Below, piece after piece: positions 17,154 to 26,577 of a DNA stretch of 64,000 nt. Numbering within the stretch: the first letter of the stretch is position 1; each line of letters starts with the position of its first letter. A program made the position numbers and the translations under genes. Under the pieces are notes generated by a model that saw nothing but the letters and a program-made list of their open reading frames with translations, ran no database searches and was not told the DNA's origin. Source of the DNA: DATBVX01 sp963724625 (GTDB taxonomy: Bacteria > Pseudomonadota > Gammaproteobacteria > Steroidobacterales > Steroidobacteraceae); the NCBI GenBank assembly GCA_963724625.1, contig CAVRVO010000013.1, forward strand, positions 598,899-662,898, given 5' to 3'.

Positions 17154-17834
17154 GTGGTTGACACATCTGTAGAACCCGTAACGATCGGCGTCGGTGATGC
17201 ACACAGCGTTTCCGGACTGCTGCAGCGTCCAGACAATGCCAAGGGATGCCTGGTCTTGGCGCACGGGGCCGGCGCCGGCATGCGCCATCCGTTCATGGCA
17301 GCCGTTGCCACGGAGCTCGAGGCACTTGGAATTGCCACGCTCCGTTATCAGTTCCCGTATATGGAACGTCGCTCGAGGCGCCCGGATCCACCGGCGCTTT
17401 GCCACGCCACGGTCCGCGCCGCGATCGCAGAGGCGGCTCGACTGGTTCCCGAGTTGCCGCTCTTCGCAGGTGGCAAATCCTTCGGCGGACGCATGACCTC
17501 GCAGACGCAAGCAGCCTCTGTGCTGGCGGGAGTCCGAGGTCTCGTGTTCCTGGGTTTTCCGCTGCACCCGCCGGGCAAGCCCTCCGATGAGCGCGCTGCG
17601 CACCTCTTTGAGGTGCAGATTCCGATGTTGTTTCTCCAGGGCAGCCGGGATGAATTTGCAACCCCAGATTTGCTCGAGCCAATCATTGAACGACTCGGCA
17701 AGCGCGCCACGCTGAAACTGCTTGCCGATGCGGACCACTCCTTTCATGTTCCGGCGCGCAGCGGACGCAACGATGTGGAGGTCAGAGGCGAACTGCTCCG
17801 CGAGGCGAGTGCGTGGATCCAATCGATGATCTGA
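17154..17834 (+). CDS. Alpha/beta-hydrolase, KANL3/Tex30-like
   Basis: The 226-residue protein (GTG 17154 as the best in-frame start; no clear ribosome site) has the small alpha/beta-hydrolase layout of the KANL3/Tex30 group: LVLAHGAGAGMRHPFM, a nucleophile elbow GGKSFGGRM (Ser), SRDEFATP (Asp) and ADHSFHVP (His). All triad residues are present. Members are dienelactone-hydrolase-like proteins of unknown substrate. It converges with the cytochrome gene after 12 bases. Confidence 0.83.
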   Translation: MVDTSVEPVTIGVGDAHSVSGLLQRPDNAKGCLVLAHGAGAGMRHPFMAAVATELEALGIATLRYQFPYMERRSRRPDPPALCHATVRAAIAEAARLVPELPLFAGGKSFGGRMTSQTQAASVLAGVRGLVFLGFPLHPPGKPSDERAAHLFEVQIPMLFLQGSRDEFATPDLLEPIIERLGKRATLKLLADADHSFHVPARSGRNDVEVRGELLREASAWIQSMI

Positions 17835-17846
17835 GATCAGTCCCTG

Positions 17847-18683
17847 TCACTTCCTTCCCTGCAGGTCACGATTCGATTTGAGGTAGTCGATGATTTCCTT
17901 GCGCACACTGGCGTCCGCGATGCCGGCGTATGGTTTCATGCTGTTGTTTGAAACTACCTGATCAGGATTGGCGATGAATCTATCCAGAGTCGGCTCGTCC
18001 CAGATGATTCCGGACCCTGACAGGCCCGGCGCCGAGTTGCGGTAGCCGGGTATGGACCCGGCTTCCGAACCATAGACCCCGTACAACGACGGCCCCAGGC
18101 GATGATCACCTTGCCTCACCGAATGACAGGTGCGGCAGTGATTGTTGAAAGCCGCCCTTCCATCGCTCGCCGTCTTTGTCCCGTGAACCAGGCTAGCCAC
18201 GAACGATTCGGGGAGCGCCGCGAAATTGACCATTCTCGAGATCCGGTCACCCTTCAATTCGACCAGCGCAAGCTGCCCGTGTGAGCCGGCTTCAGTCGAC
18301 TGCGCGTCGTACTGGACGAACACCGTATTGGCGTCATTGGTCGGAAAGATCCAGAGATTGGAGACATGCGAACCCGCGTTGTTCGCCGCACAAGCCGCGA
18401 GCAGTGAACTGGCGTCCATGCTGAGGTAGGTTCCTGGCTCCTCGAGCGCGTACTCCACGCGGACCTGGCCGGTGGTCACACTGCCAAGAGCCCGAGCATC
18501 ACGCGCTACGCAGGCGGCAACAAAGCCGTTGATGGCGCGCTCGGCACGCGAGATGAGTTTGGCGGCGGACTGGGCTGCGGCGGTGCTCGGCACCTGAGCC
18601 GTTTGGTCTGCGCACATGGCGACATCGGCCGCCAGACTGAGAGCCATGCCAAGAACTGGGGCAAGCAAGTGGTAGCGTTTCAT
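17847..18683 (-). CDS. NTF2-like/cytochrome c fusion, exported
   Basis: From ATG 18683 (GGGAGGA upstream) the 278-residue protein has a signal peptide (about 1-25), an NTF2/SnoaL-like domain at about 45-165 (AERAINGFVAACVARDARAL, LALVELKGDRISRMVNF) and a class I cytochrome c domain at about 172-275 with haem-binding CRTCH (183-187) and axial Met249 in NNSMKPYAG. The cytochrome half resembles small electron carriers such as cytochrome c2. The fusion with an NTF2-like module is unusual; it may bind a substrate or a partner dehydrogenase in the periplasm. Confidence 0.85.
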   Translation of the reverse strand: MKRYHLLAPVLGMALSLAADVAMCADQTAQVPSTAAAQSAAKLISRAERAINGFVAACVARDARALGSVTTGQVRVEYALEEPGTYLSMDASSLLAACAANNAGSHVSNLWIFPTNDANTVFVQYDAQSTEAGSHGQLALVELKGDRISRMVNFAALPESFVASLVHGTKTASDGRAAFNNHCRTCHSVRQGDHRLGPSLYGVYGSEAGSIPGYRNSAPGLSGSGIIWDEPTLDRFIANPDQVVSNNSMKPYAGIADASVRKEIIDYLKSNRDLQGRK

Positions 18684-18925
18684 GACGGATTCCTCCCGGT
18701 TTTGAGTCTGAGAAGGCTGCGGTGCAACAACGCTCCGCATCTGACCTTCACGAATACAGACGCAAACCGGGTCGAAATCAGCTCACCCGTCTGGTGGACA
18801 CACCGGCTCGGGGAGGGACCAACGGGCTGAGGGTCTCCGACTGGCGGGTGCGTTGGACGTCCCCCGGTGCTATAAGCCGCCGAAGTCCTGTTTTGCGATG
18901 ACCGAGTGATCAAGAGGAGAGAACG

Positions 18926-19135
18926 ATGGCCACTCAAGAAGAGAGAACGACAGGCGAGCGCGCAGAGCCCCAGGATCACGATGCTGTGGCGGCGGACCAC
19001 GATGAAGTCCATTCAAATCGCAAGGTCAAAGTAGTGCGTGAAAGTGCCCTGACCTACCACTTTGTCGGAACGAATCTTACCGGCGTCTCCGTGACGATCG
19101 ATACACAAGGCGGAATCACTATCGGCTCGAAGTAG
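18926..19135 (+). CDS. Small hypothetical protein with C-terminal GGITIGSK motif
   Basis: A 69-residue protein from ATG 18926 with AGAGGAGAG upstream. The N-terminal half is acidic and polar (residues 1-35, likely disordered); the C-terminal half looks like a small beta-sheet (YHFVGTNLTGVSVTIDTQ) ending in GGITIGSK. The neighbouring small gene ends in the same pattern. No known family was recognised. Probably co-transcribed with the next gene, 41 bases on. Confidence 0.6.
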   Translation: MATQEERTTGERAEPQDHDAVAADHDEVHSNRKVKVVRESALTYHFVGTNLTGVSVTIDTQGGITIGSK

Positions 19136-19176
19136 ACGCACCGCGACTTGGCCTAAATCATCAGGGGGAGAGACCA

Positions 19177-19413
19177 GTGGTTACAAGACGCAAGAAGAAG
19201 AGCGCAGCACGCAAAGAGCGCTCGGTGCAGATCTTGCCGAACCGGATCGTCGTCCGCGACGATCGCCTGGTGGTGATCGTTCGCAGCAGAGAGGTCGATT
19301 GGCATAGCGGAGCGAGCGTTAAGCGCGCTCACGTCGGCCGAGGCAAGGCTCTTTTCGCCAAGACTGACGGCGGAATCACCATCGGCAACAAGGTGCCGGG
19401 GCCGAAGGGCTAG
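19177..19413 (+). CDS. Small basic hypothetical protein with C-terminal GGITIGNK motif
   Basis: GTG 19177 follows GGGGGAGAG at good spacing and gives 78 residues. The start is very basic (VTRRKKKSAARKERS), followed by beta-strand-like VQILPNRIVVRDDRLVVIV and a C-terminal TDGGITIGNKVPGPKG. The GGITIGxK element is shared with the preceding small protein, so the two may be diverged paralogues. Function unknown. Confidence 0.6.
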   Translation: MVTRRKKKSAARKERSVQILPNRIVVRDDRLVVIVRSREVDWHSGASVKRAHVGRGKALFAKTDGGITIGNKVPGPKG

Positions 19414-19433
19414 AGCCAACGCGGCTCGAACAA

Positions 19434-22096
19434 TTAACCCGACCCCGAATGCGAGCCGCTGCGCGCGCGTTCGAGATCGGCTTGCGCCTTGCGCGCCTGG
19501 CGGGCAACGCCGCTTCCCTCCCCTTGTGTATGGGCGATGATGCCGTAGCTCTCGCGCAGCAGGGGTTCAGCCTCGTCGTAGTGGTGCGTGGCCACCAGCG
19601 CACTCGCGAGCACACTGCGGGCTACTGCCAGCGTCGGACTTTCCGGCGGCATCGACGTCTCTGCAATCCTGGCCGCCTGTCGCAGCAGTGGCAGTGCTTG
19701 ACTGGCCTGGCCGCGATCGACAAGAACTCTTCCGACGCCGGAAAGCGCGCTGACCGTGAGCGGGTGATCGGCTGGCAGAGCCCGGGCATAGATTTCCAGC
19801 GCCGCGCGGAACTGCACTTCGGCATCATCGAGGCGTCCAAGATCGTGCAGAACAATACCGAGGTTCACCTCGCTCGTGCCCACGAGCGAATGCTGCGGAC
19901 CTCGGACACGCAGGTTGAGCTCGAGCGCTTCACGCATGGCCTTCTCCGCTGCCAGGAAGTCGCCCTTGTGACGCAGGAAGCGACCGTAGTTGGACAGCGC
20001 GTCGATCGTGTACGGATGCTCGGGCCCGAATACGCGGCGCATCTGTTCCATGGATTTCTGGAACAGCGGGTCAGCCGCCGCAAACTCGCCCTGCGCCTGC
20101 AGGGCGAACGCCAGATTGTGAGTTTCCATGATCACGCGGGCGTGATTCTCGCCGAGCGCGCGCCGATCGATCTTTAGGGCATCCTCGAGCAGGCGCGCCG
20201 CATCGGCGTGCTTGCCAACGAAGCTCAGCAGCGTCGCGAGGTCATTCATCACCTGCGCTGCTTGAGGGGTTGATCCCAGTCCGAGTCGAGAGTAGAGCGC
20301 AAGGCTATCGCGAAAGTACTGTTCGGCAACCTTGTTGTCACCGTGCGCTTGCATCGCGTTGCCGAGATCGCGAAGCGTCTCGGCAACTTCAGGCGACTCG
20401 GGCCCGAGCAATTCACGGCGAATTCTCAATGCTTGCTGCAATCGGGCTTCGGCTGGCTCGAACTTTCCTTGCGAGACCAGCGCGTTGCCGAGCTCGTTCA
20501 ACACCGTGGCAATTTCCGGGTCGGAGGGTCCGCGGATTTCAACCAGGCCGGCAAGCGCCTTTTCCAGCAGGGGTTCGGCTTCGGCGCCAAGGCCGAGGCG
20601 GTTGTATACGCGTCCCATCGCTCCCATGAGGGCGGCGCGCGTTTCAGGCTGTGCGCCGAAGCGTGATTCGACTTGCCGCGTGCTGGCGTCCAGCAACTCG
20701 CGCGCTGTCACTTCGTTACCCTGCGCTTTGTAAGGATCCGAAAGGTCGAACACGTCGACCATGAACGACGAGACCTGCTCGGCGCGAACGCGCTCTCGTG
20801 CCGTGCGCTGCATCTGTGCGTACATCGCTACAGCAAACCCGGCGAGGAGCAGGACGCTCGCCACCCCCACGCTGACGCCGACCAAATGTCGCGACACGAA
20901 TTTGCGCGTGCGATAGAGCCACGTATCGCGGACCGCGAGCACCGGCTGTCCCGCGAGGTAGCGCCCCACGTCCGCCGAAAGCTGCTCGACTGTGGTGTAA
21001 CGGCGCTGCGGTTCGGTGTGCAGCGCCTTGGCGACGATGGTGCTCAGGTCACCCGAAAGCGTTCGCTTGAGCTTGTTGGGTGTCGATCTGCGCCGCTCGG
21101 CAATTGTGTTCGCATCATCGCCCGCCGCGGTGCGGTCGAGAGGAAGCGCCTCTGCCATCTGAACGTCACGCTCCAACTCCCGCCCCGTCATGTGTTGCCG
21201 GCTGTACGGTCGGCGGCCGGACAACAATGCATACAGCAATATGCCCAGTGAATAGACATCGGTCGCCGTCGTCACGGGCTGGCCCAGGATCTGTTCCGGA
21301 GCGGCGTAATCCGGCGTCAACGCACGCCCGCTCAGACGGGTGAGCTCAGTTTCTGCAGCGGGCTTTTCCGGCTCGACGAGCTTCGCAATCCCAAAGTCGA
21401 GCAGCTTGATCTCACCCTGTGCGGTGACCAGGATGTTGGGCGGCTTCAGATCCCGGTGAATGACGAGATGGGTGTGTGCGTGCGAAACCGCGTCACACGC
21501 CTGCAGGAAACAGACGCAGTCGCGCGGGAACATCGAGGCTCTGTTCGTCACACCATTGATCGATGGGCTTGCCCTCGACGTATTCGAGGACGAAATACAG
21601 GACGCCCATCGATGTCGCCCCGGCATCGAGGAGACGAGCGATGTGCGGATGCGAAAGCTGGCCGAGGATCTTGCCTTCACGAATGAAACGCTCGCGTGCA
21701 GCGGACTGCGCGACATGCGCGTGCAGAACTTTGAGGGCAACGGCGCCTTCGAACCGCCCGTCAATGCGGCGAGCGAGCCAAACCTCCCCCATCCCGCCGA
21801 GACCCACCTGCTCGCTCGAGCTGATATGCGCCAAAGCGAGTGCCTGCCTCGAGCGCCGCCTCTGGAACGCCCGCAGCGATGCCAGCGTCCTGTGCCGCAC
21901 CACCAGCGAGGAATTCACCGGCCTCCGCGGCGCGATCCGCGCCCAGAAGCGTGAGGACATGCGGGTACAAATCGGGCCGTGATGCAGCGAGCCCGGCGAG
22001 TTCCTGGTCCCGGTTCTGCGGCCCGAGCGCTAACAGGCGCTCGAAACAGGCAAGTGCTTCGCGCCAGATCTCCGCGGAAGGCTGTGCCAGGTCCAT
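19434..22096 (-). pseudogene. Serine/threonine protein kinase with TM segment and TPR repeats, two frameshifts
   Basis: Three frames join into one protein of about 887 residues. ATG 22096 (sharing a base with the sigma stop) opens a 90-residue N-terminal helical part ending FGAYQLERA; the second frame gives GLGGMGEVWLARR, the lysine strand AVALKVLH and VLYFVLEYVEGKPIDQWC; the third gives HRDLKPPNILV, DFGIAK, an APEQ segment, a transmembrane helix near 20830-20890 and about ten TPR units. Removing one G near 21795-21800 and one T near 21502 restores a continuous kinase. Such membrane kinases act with the ECF sigma factor encoded just upstream. Kinase motifs are intact, so sequence error is as likely as decay. 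Confidence 0.85.
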
Positions 22097-22656
22097 CAGT
22101 CAGCACCGGGTCGCATGACTGTGTATAGAAATGCGCGCGCCTTTTGCCAGTCGCGCTTGACGGTCGCGGGCGATGTGTCCAGAACTTCCGCGATCTCTTC
22201 TATGGACAGGCCGGCGAAATATCGCATCTCGACGATCTGGTGAGCGCGTGTATCGATCCTGGACAATTGCTGAAGTGCAGCGTCGAGCGCCTCGACTTCT
22301 GGCGCGGGTGACTCTGCTTCGGGGTCATTACCCGTCAGGGTGACGCGAATGTCGCCCCAGCCGCGCTTTTGGGCGCTGCGTTTGCGCACGTAGTCGATGA
22401 TGACGCTGCGCATGACGCCCGCAGCATAGGCGTAGAACATGCGACGGTTCCCGCCGGGGAGCTCCGGCTGACGAACCAGGCAAAGATAGGCCTCGTGTAC
22501 GAGGCCCGCCGCATTCAGATCGGTAAATGCCGCCTGGCGTGCCAATTTGCGACGAGCCAGGCGATTCAACTCGCCGTAGACGCTCGCGAACAGCTCGTTG
22601 CTCGCCTGCGCGTCGCCCTGGTGCGCGCGTTCGAGTAAGACGGTGACGTCCCCCAA
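22096..22656 (-). CDS. ECF-type RNA polymerase sigma factor (kinase-associated, Sigma70_ECF family)
   Basis: A 186-residue ECF sigma factor with region 2 (AAGLVHEAYLCLVRQPE, RMFYAYAAGVMRSVIIDYVR) and region 4 (EMRYFAGLSIEEIAEVLDTS, ATVKRDWQKARAFLY). The start is TTG 22656, with GGGGGAGG seven bases upstream; no ATG fits. This branch is found with Ser/Thr kinase-TPR genes in place of classical anti-sigma factors, and the kinase gene overlaps its stop by one base. Activation by phosphorylation is the model for the group. Confidence 0.88.
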   Translation of the reverse strand: MGDVTVLLERAHQGDAQASNELFASVYGELNRLARRKLARQAAFTDLNAAGLVHEAYLCLVRQPELPGGNRRMFYAYAAGVMRSVIIDYVRKRSAQKRGWGDIRVTLTGNDPEAESPAPEVEALDAALQQLSRIDTRAHQIVEMRYFAGLSIEEIAEVLDTSPATVKRDWQKARAFLYTVMRPGAD

Positions 22657-22764
22657 TGCGCCTCCCCCGTTGCATGCCAGCGCTGCTGGCTGCGAGGCAA
22701 TAGTAATGAAACGGGAGCACTGTGCGCCATTGACGCGACACAGTTCATTCCTTAGAAGTCACGC

Positions 22765-23709
22765 ATGGCTGGCTCGTCACTTCTCACGCGACGCGATGTC
22801 CTGCTGGGCGGCGGGTGCCTCTGCTGTATTCCTGGTCTCGCAGTTGGTGCCGGCGCGAACGCGATCGCCGTACCGGAGATCGCTCCGGGCATTCACATTC
22901 GTAGCGGCGTCGACGAGGAGACCACCACCGAGAACGCCGGCGCGATCGCCAACATCGGCTTCATCGTTGGACGCGAGGCCGTCGCCGTGGCCGATCCAGG
23001 CGGCAGTCTCAACGACGGTGAGAAACTGCGCGAGATCATTCGGGAGGTGACCAGGCTTCCGATTCGGTACGTGATTCTCTCGCACGTGCACCCGGACCAC
23101 ATTTTCGGCGCGGGTGCCTTCGCACCGGATAAGCCCATTTTTGTCGGTCATAACCGCCTTCCGTACGCACTCGCACAACGAGGCGAGTACTACCGCAGTC
23201 GGCTCGACAAGGTCCTGGGACAAGGTGCAGCCGGTCCGGTCGTTGAACCGACGATGCTCGTGAAAGAGCCTGCTGAAATCGATCTTGGCGGTCGAGTTCT
23301 ATCGCTCACAGCCCACTCCACTGCGCATACGGACTGCGATCTCAGTGTCTTCGACCGTCAAACCGCCACTCTTTTGCCCTCCGATCTCCTGTTTGTGCGT
23401 CGGGTTCCGTCGCTCGACGGCAGTATCACGGGCTGGCTGAGGGAGCTTGACGCACTCAAGAAGCTGAACGCCCGGCGTGCGGTTCCGGGTCACGGGCCCG
23501 CATCGGTGAGTTGGCCTGCCGGCGCCGCGGACATCGAACGCTATCTGCAGGTCCTGCTGAGCGAGACGCGGCAGGCCGTGGCGAAGGGGTTAGAGATCGG
23601 CGAGGCCGTGCAGGCGGTCGGGCAATCCGAGCGCGGGCGGTGGACACTCTTCGATGAGTATCACGGCCACAACGTCACGAAGGCCTACAAGGAACTCGAG
23701 TGGGAATAA
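22765..23709 (+). CDS. Quinoprotein relay system zinc metallohydrolase, exported
   Basis: A 314-residue metallo-beta-lactamase-fold protein with a Tat-like signal (LTRRDVLLGGGCLCCIPG) and the zinc motif SHVHPDHIFG, further ligands in TAHSTAHTDCD, SDLLF and PGHGPAS. This exported subtype accompanies PQQ-dependent dehydrogenases together with a SoxYZ-like carrier and a CXXCW protein, which are the next two genes here. It is related to the PqqB-like quinoprotein relay hydrolases. The substrate is unknown. Confidence 0.87.
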   Translation: MAGSSLLTRRDVLLGGGCLCCIPGLAVGAGANAIAVPEIAPGIHIRSGVDEETTTENAGAIANIGFIVGREAVAVADPGGSLNDGEKLREIIREVTRLPIRYVILSHVHPDHIFGAGAFAPDKPIFVGHNRLPYALAQRGEYYRSRLDKVLGQGAAGPVVEPTMLVKEPAEIDLGGRVLSLTAHSTAHTDCDLSVFDRQTATLLPSDLLFVRRVPSLDGSITGWLRELDALKKLNARRAVPGHGPASVSWPAGAADIERYLQVLLSETRQAVAKGLEIGEAVQAVGQSERGRWTLFDEYHGHNVTKAYKELEWE

Positions 23710-23780
23710 CCGGCCGCCGGCACTTCGTCGGCACGGGCAGGAGCGGTATGCTGCCCAGATACGGAATTCGAGGGTTCGAC

Positions 23781-24626
23781 ATGGCGACGCTCAAGGGTTT
23801 GATGCTGGCGGCGATGATCTGCGTTCTCGGGTCGTTCACCACAATTTCCCAGGCGCAGGTCCCGGCTGATGAAGTGGCTCCGCGCGCAGAGCGCTGGAAG
23901 ACGCTGCAGGAAGCGATCTTTGGCGATCGCAAGACGCTCGATGGGAGCGGAGTCATCGAACTCGACGTGCCACCACGCGCCCTCGACGCCGCGCTGGTTC
24001 CGGTCGGCTTGCAGCTGGTGGGCAACAAGCCCGTCAAAGCCGTGTACCTGATCATCGACAACAATCCGTCACCCCTCTCGGCGCATATCACTTTTGGGCC
24101 GAGGGCTGACACGCGCAGCATCAAGCTTCGAGTTCGCGTGGATGAGTACACGCTCATGCATGCGGTTGCGGAAACGCAGGACGGACAGCTATACCTCAGC
24201 GAAAAGTTCGTGAAGGCTGCCGGCGGTTGTTCGGCACCGGCGGGCTTCTCGGAAGAGGAAGCCCTGAAGGAAATGGGTCGCATGAAACTGCGGCTGCTTG
24301 GCGACTTTGCAGCAGGCAAGCCGATCCAGGCGCAGCTCATGATCCGCCATCCGAATTTCAACGGCATGCAGATGAACCAGGTCACGCGCTTCTACACGGC
24401 CGCGCGCTTCATCAGGAGCACCGAGGTTACTTACGAAGGGAGTCGCGTGTTTCACCTTGATTCCGACATTTCGATCAGCACGGATCCGGTGATCATTTTC
24501 GGTTTCGTGCCGCAAGCGAAGGGCAAGCTCAACGTCGCGGTTCAAGACAGCGACGATGCGACGTTCGCGCACAGCTTCGACGTGCCCGGGCTTGCAGCTT
24601 CAGCAGACGCAGGCAGTCTGCAATAG
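23781..24626 (+). CDS. Quinoprotein dehydrogenase-associated SoxYZ-like carrier
   Basis: From ATG 23781 (GAGGG upstream) the 281-residue protein has a signal peptide (to about residue 26) and a SoxY-like domain (PPRALDAALVPVGLQLVG, VKAVYLIIDNNPSP) joined to a SoxZ-like domain (KPIQAQLMIRHPNFNGMQ). The swinging-arm cysteine sits in the linker GGCSAPAG (near residue 152) rather than at a C-terminal GGCGG. It is thought to carry a covalent intermediate for the quinoprotein relay system. It sits 71 bases after the metallohydrolase and 5 before the CXXCW gene. Confidence 0.88.
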   Translation: MATLKGLMLAAMICVLGSFTTISQAQVPADEVAPRAERWKTLQEAIFGDRKTLDGSGVIELDVPPRALDAALVPVGLQLVGNKPVKAVYLIIDNNPSPLSAHITFGPRADTRSIKLRVRVDEYTLMHAVAETQDGQLYLSEKFVKAAGGCSAPAGFSEEEALKEMGRMKLRLLGDFAAGKPIQAQLMIRHPNFNGMQMNQVTRFYTAARFIRSTEVTYEGSRVFHLDSDISISTDPVIIFGFVPQAKGKLNVAVQDSDDATFAHSFDVPGLAASADAGSLQ

Positions 24627-24631
24627 CAGCA

Positions 24632-25252
24632 ATGTCGACTCCCTGGGCTTTCACGTGCGTGCTCGTTCTGTTCGTGCAAGCCGCCCCCGTTTCAGCGGCA
24701 GACACCCCGGCGAGCGAAACACCCAAGGCCGACGCAGCGGTTATTCCCGACGAGCCGGTCGACTACTGGACCGGGCCTGTTAACGGACCGGTCCCGGCGA
24801 CACTTTCCGGCGGCGCCGTAGTACACACCGAAGAGCTGAGCGCGCTGGTGAAGGAGAGCAACGTCGTTCTGGTGGACGTATCGAATTTGCCTCATCGTCC
24901 GGAAAAGCTTGCGGAGGGAGCGCTGTGGCTACCGAAACCTCACCAGGTGATCCCCGGCAGTCTGTGGATTCCGGGCGCGGGCGTGGGCGCGATTGAGCCG
25001 GATGTCGATGCTGCTTTTCGCAATAAGTTGGCGCAAGCGACTGACAACGACCTGGATCGTCCCGTCGTCATCTACTGCCACGAGCGCTGCTGGTTGAGCT
25101 GGAATGCTGCGAAACGTGCGGTTCGTTACGGCTACCGGAAGGTGCACTGGTATCCAGAAGGTATAGAGGGCTGGAACGCCGCAGGACTGAAGAGCGTGAT
25201 CATGGAGCCAACAGGCGGCTCCTTTGGAAGCCCCGCCCCTGCCACACAATGA
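24632..25252 (+). CDS. PQQ-dependent catabolism-associated CXXCW-motif protein (rhodanese-like)
   Basis: A 206-residue exported protein (signal to about residue 23) with a rhodanese-like fold: VVLVDVSNLPHRPEKL, LWIPGAGVG and the diagnostic YCHERCWLSWNAAKRAVRYG, where the nucleophile position carries the paired cysteines. This motif defines the CXXCW family of PQQ-linked periplasmic metabolism. As third gene of the module it may transfer sulfur or redox equivalents to the SoxYZ-like carrier; that role is inference. Confidence 0.87.
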   Translation: MSTPWAFTCVLVLFVQAAPVSAADTPASETPKADAAVIPDEPVDYWTGPVNGPVPATLSGGAVVHTEELSALVKESNVVLVDVSNLPHRPEKLAEGALWLPKPHQVIPGSLWIPGAGVGAIEPDVDAAFRNKLAQATDNDLDRPVVIYCHERCWLSWNAAKRAVRYGYRKVHWYPEGIEGWNAAGLKSVIMEPTGGSFGSPAPATQ

Positions 25253-25269
25253 CCTGCTGTAGGCAAGGG

Positions 25270-26238
25270 TCAGAAATGCACTTCAATGCTGAGCTTGAGC
25301 GTGTGGTCGGGAGTGTTCGCGTTGAGTCCCTCCAGCAGTCCGAGACCAACCGTCATGCTGTTACCTTCCTGTTCTTCGGCGGCATTCTTCAGCAAGGCTG
25401 ATCCCGGCGTCATTGCCTCGCTTCTCTGACCACCGCCGAAGTCGTAGGTGTAATAGAGAACGGCCCCTGCGCGGTGCTGATCAAAGTCTCCGAACGTCTG
25501 CGCCGGCACGGAAGGGTGCCCGGTATTCTCGACGCGTTCGACGGTGCCATAGCCTTCGAGTGCCAGCGACCAGCTTTCGGAGAATTTGTACATGAGCTGC
25601 GCCGCGTACGCGAAGTCCCACTTGTCGTCGACGGGTTTGCCCTCTTCGCGATCGCCTCCGAATGCGTACACCACCATCGGAACTGCCGCGGCAAACCAGC
25701 GACCGGATTTGAATTCGACAATTGGACCCAAGGTGAGGTTGTTGGGCTCCTCCTGATCTACGGGCGCTTCGATCTCCGCCACGACACCCAACCCGGCACC
25801 CTCGCCCTGCCGCGGAACGATGATCGCGACAACCTCCGCGCCGACATCCGCGAGCTTCAGATCATCGAAGTCGTTGGCCTGCTCGATGGTGGGTGGGTTA
25901 TCGAGTCGTTCCTTTTCAAACTCGATCCCGACACGCATCTTGAGGAAGTTCGTGAAGCCCATTTCCAGCTCCAACGCGTAGCGCGCGCGAATGACGGCGT
26001 TCTCGTCGACCTCGATACCGTCCGGGCCGCTCACAATCTGCCGCGACGGCTGGCCCCACGACCAGGCGTTCTGACTCTGAAACTCGAATGCACCCGGGAC
26101 ACTGTCTAATGTCTTGAGCTCGAACTGGCCGATCACTGGCTCCGCTGCCGCTGGCGCAAAGGCGTCGCCGAAAGTGATGACGGCCGGCGCGATAACGCCC
26201 AGCACTGGAGAATGATCAAGCCAGCGCTTTCGGATCAC
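25270..26238 (-). CDS. Outer-membrane beta-barrel-like protein
   Basis: About 322 residues with an N-terminal export signal and then alternating beta-strand segments rich in Gly/Tyr/Trp (ARYALELEMGFTNFLKMRVG, SWSLALEGYGTVERV, AGAVLYYTYDFGGG), finishing in LKLSIEVHF, the terminal-Phe signature of outer-membrane barrels. GTG 26238 (AGG upstream) is the preferred start; TTG 26244 is the alternative. Homologues are generic transporter-like barrels; substrate unknown. It converges with the CXXCW gene after 17 bases. Confidence 0.72.
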   Translation of the reverse strand: MIRKRWLDHSPVLGVIAPAVITFGDAFAPAAAEPVIGQFELKTLDSVPGAFEFQSQNAWSWGQPSRQIVSGPDGIEVDENAVIRARYALELEMGFTNFLKMRVGIEFEKERLDNPPTIEQANDFDDLKLADVGAEVVAIIVPRQGEGAGLGVVAEIEAPVDQEEPNNLTLGPIVEFKSGRWFAAAVPMVVYAFGGDREEGKPVDDKWDFAYAAQLMYKFSESWSLALEGYGTVERVENTGHPSVPAQTFGDFDQHRAGAVLYYTYDFGGGQRSEAMTPGSALLKNAAEEQEGNSMTVGLGLLEGLNANTPDHTLKLSIEVHF

Positions 26239-26244
26239 GGACAA

Positions 26245-26577
26245 CCTGATTGATGGCAGCGCTGAATGGCGCTGCCCTGTGTTCCGGCTCGGACTTTGAG
26301 TTCAATTTCAGGGAATCGGAAAGGCCGCGGTTCGCGACATACTACAGGTGGAAATCGCCACCTGTGTCCACGGCCGAGAAAAAAAGAAGCACGAAAGGGG
26401 GATTCTCGTGCTTCCGAGTTTCTCGCTTCAGATTGCCTGGCTTGCGCCAGAATCTGTGCGCAGCATGGGAGTTATGCGCGCAGGTTTAATGTATGAGAAT
26501 GCTGTCAACATCGCTGTCGGAACGCAGCCCTTAACGCACGTCAGCTGATTCCTACATCGAGTGAAGCCCCGCCGCAA
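26245..26577. other. Intergenic region with two hairpins, no supported gene
   Basis: Short reading frames on the plus strand here overlap each other, have no ribosome site and no recognisable product. A perfect 8-base hairpin lies at 26344-26365 (stem ACAGGTGG, loop AAATCG) beside the terminator at 26387-26413. Nothing else supported. Confidence 0.5.
26387..26413 (-). terminator. Rho-independent terminator (minus strand)
   Basis: Stem AAGCACGA (26387-26394) pairs with TCGTGCTT (26406-26413) around an 11-base loop. On the minus strand the stem is followed by C and a T-run (26385-26379), giving the classic terminator. It lies 165 bases past the stop of the phosphatase-like gene, the nearest minus-strand gene upstream of it. 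Confidence 0.75.

Noticed and set aside
26250..26548. Three short plus-strand frames
   Set aside because: Overlapping frames over two hairpins, no ribosome site and no recognisable product.
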